This document shows, piece by piece, positions 38,951 to 49,669 of a stretch of 64,000 bases of DNA. Origin of the DNA: Branchiostoma lanceolatum (lineage: Eukaryota; Chordata; Leptocardii; Amphioxiformes; Branchiostomatidae); assembly GCF_035083965.1 (NCBI RefSeq), contig NC_089724.1:11402910-11466909 (forward strand), written 5' to 3'. Both the position numbers and the translations under genes were made by a program. Positions within the stretch are counted from its first letter, which is position 1; every line of letters begins with the position of its first letter. Under the pieces are notes generated by a model. That model saw only the letters and a program-made list of their open reading frames with translations. It did no database searches and was not told the DNA's origin.

Positions 38951-39230
38951 CGTGTTTGTTTGTTAGTTTGTTTGTTTGTTTGTTTTGCATAACCACTATA
39001 CCGCCTACATTGTACCCCGCCGCTACCCTTATCTTAATATCGTTGAGTGTTGTTGGTACTTTAACCTGCTCGAGGTGTGGCTCTCCTGAATCATGAAACC
39101 TCCGGCTTTAACTCCCATCGGAGGGACTATAGCCCCCATCAGTACTATACAAATCGGTGTGTTAAGTCGGAATCGAACCCTCGACCTTGTAACATAGATG
39201 GAACTGCTACCAACTGAGCCACATCACGCT
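38951..39230 (-). mobile_element. tRNA-derived SINE with (AAAC)n tail
   Basis: On the minus strand the head reads GTGGCTCAGTTGGTAGCAG, a Pol III A-box region, then GGGTTCGATTCC, a B-box, about 30 bases apart. A body of roughly 180 bases follows, ending in repeated CAAA (plus-strand GTTT units at 38952-38987). It is not a functional tRNA: the acceptor stem does not close. Confidence 0.75.
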
Positions 39231-42200
39231 ATATGAGGCATAAGCGAAGGTAACATTCAGATTTTCTATCCTGAGCCACTGGCAATGATCGCAGTTTCTG
39301 AAACGCGGCATCTGAGGTAGAAAAACAACAACAACAGAGAGCTGTTTCCCTTTTCATCTAAGATCATACCCGTGTCTATTCGTTCCCTCACGGGGACAAC
39401 ATTGAGAAATTCAGGTTTCTTGGCAGAGTCGTAAGTGGCAGCCAAAGTTAGCTATAGCTATATATAGGGGACCATGGAAATACACTCTCTCCTGGGTTCA
39501 ACCATGTTTCTTGTCCTCCTTCCTGCAAATTTCCCAATCCTTCGCAAATTTAACGATCCTTCATCAGCCGAGTGTTTACCACCCTGGAGCATTTGGCAGG
39601 TAGCCTGTCGGCTGATGGTGAATTCCCGCTTCTCTGTACAATTTGAGACTAGTTTATTGGCCATTAAGTCCCCGGTACTGGATTCTTGGCCACATGGTAT
39701 CGGTGGTTTCCTATTTGCGCTCACATAAAGTGGTTTCGTTAACTTCCGCGAACTTTATGCATTTCCGAACTTTCCTCAAGGTGGATCCTACCCATCTACA
39801 CAGTTAATCCTACCCTTTTAAACTATTGTATTTTCTTTAATCCCCAGGAGAACTTGAACATGTGAAGTGAGGAATTACTCATGGCAGTAATATTTGTCTC
39901 AGCACTGTAAAAGAAATGGCAGCAAACCAGGAGTGGTTCGTCTTTTTACAGTCTTATTCTTACATCTTACATTGCGACTCAGGCTCATGGTTAATCTTCA
40001 AAATAACTACTCAATACACATATGTTGATGTGCATGCTACGTAGCTAGCATGCGATTAAAAAATAATGATAATGGTGACTATTTCCCGATCTTCACTGGC
40101 TTCTGTCGATCTAAACATGGTCCATAATGTCTTCCGCTCTCGGAGAATTGGATTTCAGTTTAACCTTCATGGCAATTTTGAGATTGTTTCAACAGCCTTA
40201 TTAGATTCTCCAAACAGGTTAAATCAGCGCGTTTGTCTGCAAGATCAAGGGTTTGCCGCACCGCTCCGTTGTCAGCTTCACGTCTGATGTCACCAGGCAA
40301 CATGACAGCTCACAAGCCGTGACATAATCACGATGATAATAACCATAGGTTTATTTTCACAGATCACAGACTTTTCAGATAATTAAGCCCAGAGGGAACC
40401 AATTGACGCCCGAGCACCAAAGCAGATATAATAACTCTAGCTTCTTTGCCTGAAGATACAATTTGATTTGTACGTAGGAGAAGGAATACACCATAATGGA
40501 GCGTGGTTGGTGGGAATTAAATACCACGAAATAGTAACGGGAGATTTAAAAAGGAGAGTTTACAGTAAAAGATGCTTGGAAAAAAATCATCTGCATCGTG
40601 CCGTGCTGTGCACAGCAGTGCCTAGATACTAGAATAACTGTATTTCAAACATCTTCTGATATAGTTACAGGTAAAAATCCATTCTAATGAATGAAATCAT
40701 GTAGTTGTAACGACCTTCCCATCCATAGAAAGGTTCCAGCAAAATTGCGAACACAAAGTTCATCATATTCTTGGCCAACGCCCAAAAACCTGCGTGTATT
40801 GAAGACGGCGAAACAGAACATCCAGAAGAATCCTCTGGGTCCGTCAGCAGCCGCGGTATCTGTGCCCCCACGTTGAGCAATAATCAGGCAATTAGAGATC
40901 GAGGAAGGCGCTGAAGCGTTTAAAATCAGGTGCTTGTTAGAAAATAGCTAATGACAGGAAGACTCCGTCTCTGCTTTATTAAATCTGTGTAAATAGCGTT
41001 CGAAAACATCTGCGAGGTTCTGTTTATCGATTGTTAAACTGCAAAACTTGATGGTATATTTCAACTTCTTCTGTGCAACAGAGAAGGTTACGATATAGCC
41101 AATAGAACGGTACAGTACGTTTTAAGTTTTAAAGGTCGCCAGCAATAAAACATAAGGCTCCGCGCTATCCAGGCAAGGGAATAGCATGATGCATGGTAAA
41201 ACGTGTCGTCGATGATCTTTTTTGTTCTGGAAAAAATTATTAACAATCTTATAGCAGAAAATAGTCGTCCCATTTTCGTCGATTGAAGTGCGACATGTAT
41301 GTAGTTTGAGTCTGCCTGGCAAACTCTATACACTCAAATGTCAGGAATGCAAGAATTGGACCTGCCGACGCCGGATTTCAATGCGTGCGTGCTGTTTCAC
41401 TTCTTCCTCTGGTGACGTAACAAAAGTAATGGTTCTGTCCAAAAGAGTTTTGAGTCCACTACTGGTGATCACGCCCATTTTCAGTTGGGTTGATATCCGT
41501 CTGCTCTGCCAGAAGGAGCAACCTTGCACCCCCTCCCCTGCTGATCTCCCTCTCCTGTCGGCCCTTCATATCGGAAACGTTAAACCATTTCTGTTGAACT
41601 AACTCTCGGTTGGCAACGTTACTCTTCTTACCAGCTTAAACTTAAGTGTTTGGAATTAAATTCCCGCAGGTCTTTCGGACGCCGGAAATGAAAGTAGCTA
41701 CATGGTGCTGATCAGCAGGTGGATCGCTCATTAGGGTAGATTAAACTGCAAACTCTGCAGCTGCACCAGATTCCGGGACATGCGCACTACCCCACTGAGC
41801 AAAAATCTTGCGTAGCAGAAATTTGAGCTACTTGGTAAGGGTGATTTTCTCACCTAAAATACAACCAACAACAACAAATTACACAAACCTATATAATACC
41901 TCAATTTTGCATGGAGGTAATTAGTCATTAAAGTGAAACAACGGTTGTCATAAGCCCTAATTAGGTTGACCCACAGGCCTTAATTACCCAGAGAACGCTT
42001 GTCATGAAGTGACTTGGGGCCCACAAAAGCCCCAGGTACTGGTAAGTTAGCTGGGCACGATTTGATTAGGCTGGTGGGAATATAGATATACATATACATG
42101 GCATGGAAGTGTAATGTTCAGTGTTTTTCCCTTGATACACTGTTCATTCGCGTTTACGTTCAAAATACATCTTCATCCTCAGCCTTTTCTGGTAGCCTCT

Positions 42201-42716
42201 ACCAGGCCTCTGGAAAGGCTAGAAATTGGCCATGTAGACAACATACATATGCCAGGAGATAGTCCGCTATAGGAGTGCAGTTTGCCGCTCTGCAGTACAG
42301 CAGTGCAGTGCATGCCACAGTGTCGTGCGACTTTGTGTGAAAGTTCGTAGGTATGCGGTGGAGTGACACTGCTGGGTCCTCTCATGTGTTGGTTTCTGGC
42401 AGTTCAGGCTCCACACAGTCACAGGCAGTTTTAATTCTCATTCCTATATCCAGCCCCTGACGTACTGCGGTATGAACATGATCAGATGAGCCATGTCTCA
42501 CTTGCTCATGGTCAAAGAGAGTCTTTCAGGCTTTGTTTAAGCTTTTGTGGTGTTGTCTGAAGGTGATTGGTCCACATTACCATACTTCCATAATCAGACC
42601 TGGTGGTAAATGTTCTACATGGGCTGAATGCATGATGTAATGACTGATCATCAAGCAACACTCTTTTATCAACTATATGATATTTTCCTTGCTCTTTTCA
42701 GATCACAGCAATCGAC

Positions 42717-45700
42717 ATGCGGCCTTGCTGCGCTTTGCTAGTCCTCGCTTTCTTCGTCCTTGTACACACCAACCAACTCACCGCTTCTGTAATAAGGAGG
42801 TAAGTTAAGGAAATCCTGTTGCCATACACCTTTCAGAACTTTCTATCCTTTCAGCTCGTCTTGTATACGTAAGCTTAAGACTACTTTGACATTTGCTGCC
42901 ATCACGATTCTTCGACTGACAAAATTCACATGTCATGTTTCAACCTTCAAAATCACCAAAAGCAATTACAGAAACCAAATGTGCTAGGCGTGTTGATACC
43001 TTCACCCGATAAACGGATTTGATCAATCTGTTGTGAATTATACTCAACAGTGAATGCCCCATTACAGTAAGATCATAACATAGATGACTCATTTCAAAGG
43101 GTATTGCGAAACTGCAAGATGTAATGCTATGGGACAGCGTGGGCTATACTTGTTAACACGAGTAAACAGCAATTCCTAGATTTCTTCCATGCGAATAAGC
43201 ATGTTCAATATATTTCCTGTTTTAATACATTTCTCAGGTTCAATATATGTGTACCCAAAGAAGTGTCAACAAAAATGTACTTGCTTCTGAATGAAGGCAA
43301 ATGTCACCATGAGTGTAAGGTGGGCTTGAGTAAATATCAGCGTTGGCTCAAAGAATGGAAGGAGAGATTGTTTTATCGGGTAGTTCAGAAATAGTACTGA
43401 CTAAACAATGTAAATGATGAATGAAGATGGATGAAGGGCCCTTTAGGTCTATCCTTTGTGGACAGTGATAGAAAACATTTGTCCATAGCGTCCATTATCA
43501 ACATCATAGAATTTTGCACTTCACCTACGCATATACGTCACGTCTGTCAACCAACGACATCGTACACCTAGAAGAGTACAGTAGAGTTAGAGATAAAGTG
43601 TACCCGGCACCATGATGGGTAAGGTGTGGGAGAGTTACAGTGATTAATTGCTGTCGTGACAAAAGTTAAACTTTCAGCTTGAAGGGAATGTTTTGTGGAT
43701 GGCTGCTGACTGGTAGTTACGATTTCTCCACAAAAGTGCATACATATCTGTATACACTGGCTTTTCGGTCAAGATATATATACGTAACGTCTACTCATCA
43801 ATAAGTTGCTGGTTATCTCACAATGCCATGTACTGGAAGACTCACAATAATGATGCCACCTGACGAGGCTGACTCCACCGTCCTCTCCATTACACCCATA
43901 AATTCGTCCACCCACATAGACCACGCCGGATGGGAAACAGGCATATCCAGAACAAGTACCACATCAGTATTCTTAGTCTATCCTCGGGTGAACTGCTCAA
44001 GTCCATGTCAAGGAAGGATAATTCGAGATTGGTTTCACATTTTCTAAGGATAAAAATACTATGATGTTGGCTTTAGAATGGCAAGGCGTGATTTATGAGA
44101 CAGATTTGTGACGTTCATACAATATGCTATGGCAAGACTCCTCGACGAATCTGGCATCTCATCAATGATGATTCCATTGTAGGTCCACATGGACTCAACA
44201 CTAGTCTCTTACAACCAACATATCATACATCATTGGATACGTTGGTGGGAGTTGCATTTAGACGTGATGCTGTAAAGTGGTTCAGAGCACAATACTGTAT
44301 GCTATTTGACGCACTGATTCCAGATTACTCACCACTAATCCATAGTTTTAAATCTTATTTGTCAAAAGCGGGCACAATTCAACATCTCGACTGTCTGATA
44401 TTGAATGATCTATCTCTTTTCATTGACAAAATACCACCAAAAAATTACAAGGGGCACAAGTCCAAGAACATAGTGGTAGATTCTACATTAGCTGAGGTAT
44501 TAGCGACTACGCAAGTCGACCATGCAGCGCATCCATTTGGACAAAATCCTACACGCGTCAGTCCCGAAGTGGGGGAGAACTCGTCACGAATCATCGAACA
44601 AAAGTGCCACATAAGTGCCTCTCTATCCCATACATACTGTAAAAGCCTGTTCTCTAGGAACATTTTAAGAATACCATAAAACCTTTTATGTTAGAATGCT
44701 GCGGAGAAAATAAAACCCTTTTATGTTCGACTGTAAGTCTCGGCAAGGTCATAGAAAGACACAGACCACGGTTGACATCACCCTCCGCCTCTTAAGTTCG
44801 CAAAGGGCTTTGATCTGACTGTGGCTTGTTACAGGTGGTATTCAGAAGAATTACCATGAATGGACAATAAAGCATTTTGTCTGCCAAGGCTGGCGAAGAT
44901 GTATAGTGGCACCTTGGCGCCCTGCAAATCAAAACAACAATGACGAAAAAAGCTAAACGTGGATGAACAAAAACAAGACATTTCACAAAAATGATATGAT
45001 AACAGTTCGATGACAGATCCGTACCACCAATGTAGGATGTGGATGTTATTATACGTGTACTTGGTATATAACAATGCTTTGGTAAGATAAAAAAAGATAG
45101 CATCCTCAACACTCAAATCTACATGAGATCTTCCAGCTCAAACTATTTGAAAAGCCTAGCTAATAGTGAATCCAAATCAAGTATTAGCTGACAGCCTGTA
45201 GTGTTCCTGCTGCAGCTTGCTTTTTTGACTGCTAGAGCTGTTTTCACCAACACGACTATCCTCCGCCTCAGGTACGATGACGACATCTATGACTACGATG
45301 GCGACGTGGAGCCGCTGTTGGCGCTGCTGGGGCAGCAGGCGGGCAGGGTGTACCACGGGCTGACCAGAGAGCTGCTGGACAACATAGAGGAAGACACGGA
45401 CAGACAGGACAACAGGTCTGCGTTTGGCAGCGGTTCGTCAGTTCAGAGAGAAAGGATATTAGTTGACAATTTGAAGATCGCTTAACCAAGCAAAGAGATG
45501 TAAATAACGCGATATTTCAGCCAAATGTAAAACGTACCAAATTTGGAATCATAGAACATTAAAAAGATGTGCAAGCCTCATATGTGTTTTGATGGCTGGA
45601 GTTGCCGCGAATGCTTCATACAACAGGCTGGAGAAAGTCATAAAGTAGCGTGTAGAGAACAGAAAGGCTATAATTCAGACTCGAGTGGTTTATGGGAAAG

Positions 45701-46641
45701 GTTATACGTTTGACTGAGGATGTGATGTCGTCCTAAAAGCTTTGATATAGCACAACCAATTCCCCATGAACATGTTTACATCAGCCATCCCAATGGTTTC
45801 TACTGGATGTTACATTTGTACATACAGGACGACCTTGACTACATAAAAACATGATGTACTATGAAAATACCACTTTGCTTGAGGCAAGGGTTGTGTAAAG
45901 TAGTTTATGATACAATAGGACATGCTTAGTGTTGTATGGCACGCATTTGGAATGTACTTTGTTTGGGTGATTATTCGTCACGGTTAAGAAACCCAAACAG
46001 ATAACATAGCAGATATATTGAGCGGACTAAACCGTTGACCCAACCATCATCTTTTGTGCCGCAGTCATCCCTCAGTATCTAAGGAATTGCCAAAATTGAG
46101 GAGAGACTGCGGTGCGAGACAAGGTGGTCGACTTGAGGGATCAGTCCGCTCTGAAAAAGCATTCCCTGATAACGCTTCACATGGATCAGCAAACCAAATG
46201 CCATGCCATATGATGAGTTTTAAGAGAGTTTCTTACGTTTATGTCGTTTCTGGTAGTACTCTTTTAAAGACATTTTACAGCTTTTGCCAGTCCGTATATA
46301 TCATCAGTATTTGTTTTCTTCTGAGGACCGAATTGCCAAAGCTAACGATATTTCTAGAACATGATGTTTGGCCTTCACTAATTTGCAACGTAATTGTCTG
46401 AATGTCGGAGTGTTCATCAATACCTCTGCCCTGTAGATTCTCACGCAACTACGAGGACATGATTGGGCCCATGGCCATGAGAGTGCGGAGAAAGTGCGAG
46501 GCAGCCACCTGTGCACAGATGCACCTGGGAGACCGACTGCGGCTCCTGGGCACCGGCATGTTCACCAACACCGGTCCCGAGAGTCCCGGCCGCAAGAAAC
46601 GTTCCCTGGGAGCTTCACGCCGCTCAGCGAGCCGCCTGTAG
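42717..46641 (+). CDS. CTFP: Calcitonin-family peptide precursor B
   Basis: Three coding exons: 42717-42799, 45272-45415 and 46437-46641, both introns in phase 2. Exon 1 encodes a signal peptide (MRPCCALLVLAFFVLVHT); its acceptor at 42701 implies an upstream non-coding exon. Exon 2 encodes an acidic, leucine-rich propeptide (YDDDIYDYDGDVEPLL) ending at a weak donor, GTCTGC. Exon 3 encodes RVRR, then KCEAATCAQMHLGDRLRLL, then FTNTGPESP-G-RKKR. Cleavage after RVRR and amidation at the Gly give a 32-residue peptide with a Cys2-Cys7 ring and amidated Pro32, the same length and C-terminus as vertebrate calcitonin. The CxxxxC spacing and the arginine-leucine-rich helix fit the calcitonin/CGRP family, secreted and acting on class B receptors. 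After the stop, a possible splice (GTTAAG/GTAATA to an acceptor at 46936) could remove part of the 3' UTR. Complete precursor; function inferred from family. Confidence 0.92.
44095..44679 (+). other. 194-codon open frame in an intron of gene B, unrecognised
   Basis: An uninterrupted plus-strand frame within the intron between the signal and propeptide exons of calcitonin-type gene B. It contains YHTSLDTLVGVAFRRDAVKW and a leucine-rich middle (CLILNDLSLFIDKIPP). No signal peptide, membrane segment, zinc motif or known catalytic motif is visible. A shorter frame at 43823-44047 precedes it in another phase. It could be a remnant of a transposon-encoded protein, a nested gene or a chance frame. 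Confidence 0.25.
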
Positions 46642-46936
46642 GAACGGCGTCTCCTGGGAACTCGTTAAGGTAATATTCCGGATCTAAGTGATGGCACGTC
46701 ACGCCCATGTGTGGACCCGGCCGGCTGTTGTGATGAGAATGAAGGGTCGCTGATGACCGCAGGGACACGGGCGTGGGTAACTTGGAAAGTGTTGAATAGA
46801 TGCCAACAGAAAAACGGAATCTAAACTCACATGTATGATGCACGTATTTTCAAAACAGGGGGGCTGATTCAGACCGTCAATACCTCGGAAGAAATGCAAT
46901 ACAGACTGCAGTGACATGTCTTTCCTTTCCTTACAG

Positions 46937-47100
46937 AAATGAAGAGTTGATGACAGTGAAGGAACTAGAGCCCATCTCCGACTCCCAAGTGGAACACAAG
47001 AGAACATCAGAAGTGGAAAGGCAATTGGATTTTTTGTCGAATATATTTATATCTTTGCTCACGGCAAGGTTTACTATTTAAAGATTTGAAAATAGGAGAT
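46937..47100 (+). other. Possible spliced 3' UTR exon of gene B
   Basis: The acceptor CTTTCCTTACAG at 46925-46936 opens an exon-like stretch after the stop codon, and the donor GTTAAG/GTAATA lies shortly after the stop at about 46669. An AATAAA occurs further on, near 47431. Weak evidence, no coding content. Confidence 0.25.
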
Positions 47101-47439
47101 AAAAGGTACTGTTTAGCACAGATTTGCATTCTGTGCCTCCGTACATTGTATTTTGTGACGTTTCAGAATACTACAGTAAAACACCCAAAAAATCATGACA
47201 GCTGTTTAAAGACGTCATAGGAATTAGATAATCATAGACACGGATTATAGCCAGCTGAGCTAGTGGTTTAGTGCAAGAAAAAACTTCATTGTTTGTAGTA
47301 AATTTGAACGAACATAGTCGATATAGTACCAGGTGGATGCAATACAAAGCAGATTGAATTACTTGCATCACAACAAAATATTTATGAAATGGTATCATTG
47401 CCTTTGTATGTCATTAAGGCAGGTTCACATAATAAAAAA

Positions 47440-48200
47440 AGGTCTCCTTCACTGCAGTTGAAGCGTGGTTATGTGTCGTTATTGGCGGAAATCTAACATC
47501 AAATTAGACTTATTCATATTCAATTCGCACAATTTTCAGTATTCATCTGCCTTTTCAGCATCCGCGAAATGTGTCACCAAGTTTTGTACCATTTCGAAAA
47601 TATCTTATGATCCTACTGAGAGTTTGAGAAGGGAGGACCAAAATTACAGAGCTTACATTTGTTTCACGTAATAGAATGTTTATCCTCCTCTCTTTCCCCC
47701 ATTGTATCCCAAGAATATCCCCGGTGTGGAGCCAAATTTCTGCTCCGCCAGATTTTTGCTCTGTAGGGTAGTGTGTGTGCATGGAGTTAGGGTTAGGGCT
47801 AGAGTTAGTTAGAGCTAGCTTCTACAGCGGGATCCCTCCTCCCAAAACTCGCTCTGAGCAGACTTCTGCTTGAAACTTACCATGCCCCACAAGTGTGGAA
47901 ACCCCCAAGCAGTGTCGGGGAAATATTTCACAGGGGGCCCCAGTGTATCCACGTTAGACAAATGTGTGTTCTGCTGGGTTGGCGGAAAAACCTGTCCAGT
48001 CTGGTCAGCGGGAAAACCTGTCCAGTATGAAAAGAGGGTCGGCATGAGGGTTCCTGGCAACGCTTTATGATCCTTAATGCTAAATTCAGGAGCGCCGATG
48101 ATGCTTAACGGTAAATTGATGCAGATTCCTATGTGATTGGCAGCATCACGAATGGTCCAAGGGTGCAACCAATGTAGGAGGCCGGGGGCATGCTCACCCA
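47440..48200. other. Intergenic DNA, no gene seen
   Basis: Only short frames. Two TTAGGG-like units near 47790 are too few to call telomeric. Confidence 0.35.
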
Positions 48201-48207
48201 GAAAATC

Positions 48208-49192
48208 TTAAATGACACACCCTACTAATAGCTGAATCCTACCCTTTATCATTTGAATGACACACCCTGCTAATAGCTGAATCTTACCCTGTATCATTTA
48301 AATGATACACCCTACTAATAGCTGAATCTTACCCTTTATCATTTGAATGACACACCCTACTAATAGCTGAATCTTACCCTGTACCATTTAAATAAAATCC
48401 ATAGAAATGGCTGAATCTTACCATCTTTTTTTTAATGACACACCTTAGAAATAGCCGAAACAAAAAAACAAAAAAATAAATTCGCAAAAAAACGATATTT
48501 CAAAATATACTCGTAGGCACGCGTCTTACTATCATGTAAATTCCTGCAAAGTTATATTGATAAACATCAAAGCACAAGCCATAGAGAGCGTTTTACTAAA
48601 AAAGGGGCGTGGCCTTATAAATCTTGATGACGTAATCATGACATCGTACTAATTTGCATAAATTATCACCTTGCTATAAGGTACTACCTGAAAAAAAATT
48701 AAGGTTAAGGAAGGTTTGTAAAGCTTAAGAGAGGGTTTTCTCAAAAACATCCCAAAATTCCTCAGCCACCCTTCAACAATACCTTAACCTGTATCTTTTT
48801 AATGACACACTCTACAAATAGCTTTTTTGTAGGTTGTGTCATTCAAATGATTCAGTGTAATATTTGGCTATTTGTATGGTGTTTCATTCAAAGGATCCAG
48901 GGTGAGATTTAGCTATTTGTAAGGTGTGCCATTCAAATGATACAGGGTGAGATTCAGCTATTTATAGGGTATGTCTCTTAAATAATAGAGGTGCATGATT
49001 CACCTATTTGTAGGGTGTGTCAATCAATTGATACAGGATCAGTTTCAGCTATATGTCAGGCGTGTCATTTAAATGATACATGGTAAGATTCCGACATTTC
49101 TAGGTGTGTCAATCAATTGATACAAGGTCAAGGTAAGATCTACATGTAGTCATTTGTGTGTTCAGGGTGTTTTATTTAAATGATACAGGGTG
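48208..49192. repeat. Fold-back structure: 45-bp tandem array and its inverted counterpart
   Basis: The left part (48208-48463) holds about six units of a 45-bp repeat with AATGACACACCCTACTAATA and GCTGAATCTTACCCT. After an AT-rich spacer, one more unit in the same orientation meets an inverted unit at about 48822 (ACACTCTACAAATAG then TTTGTAGGTTGTGT). Diverged inverted units then continue to about 49192. No gene inside. The form resembles fold-back transposons with tandem-repeat inverted ends. Confidence 0.85.
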
Positions 49193-49341
49193 TGCACCAG
49201 ATGGGGAATTGTGGAAATCAGAAAAAACACATTGAAAATTCATTGAAAAAAAAGGGAAAAAGGTAACTATTCATATTTTTTACAACAGTTACTGTAACGT
49301 ATTGAAGCAGATTTTCAGCAATTGGATATCAATTCTAATTT

Positions 49342-49347
49342 TTTATT
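49342..49347 (-). terminator. Candidate polyadenylation signal of the thioesterase gene
   Basis: AATAAA on the minus strand about 325 bases after the stop codon of the acyl-CoA thioesterase gene. Confidence 0.3.
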
Positions 49348-49669
49348 TTGTTAAAACCTGAAACGGACGCTACAGATGGGGATACAGATGCTACAGATGC
49401 TACATTTTGATGTTGATGGTGCTATACTGGGCAGAGTTTTAGATGTATGATAACAACGGTTTGAAGGGTGTTCTGTTATGTGGCAATAGAGGCCTCTTAT
49501 AGAGCAGGTTTGTCTTTGTCTTTCGCAAACAGGCACAGCCCAGTGAGATACCTGCTTAAACTACTGTGAAATTGGTGCAAAAACACTATTTCAGCAGAAA
49601 GAAGGTTAAAACTCTTCGTCAATCTGCAGCATGGAAATGCATTTTTGAAGTTAACGAAATGCACAGTCA

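Noticed and set aside
39169-39230. tRNA gene on the minus strand
   Set aside because: A and B boxes are present, but no acceptor stem pairs and a SINE body with an AAAC tail follows.
47785-47820. Interstitial telomere repeat
   Set aside because: Only two TTAGGG-like units.
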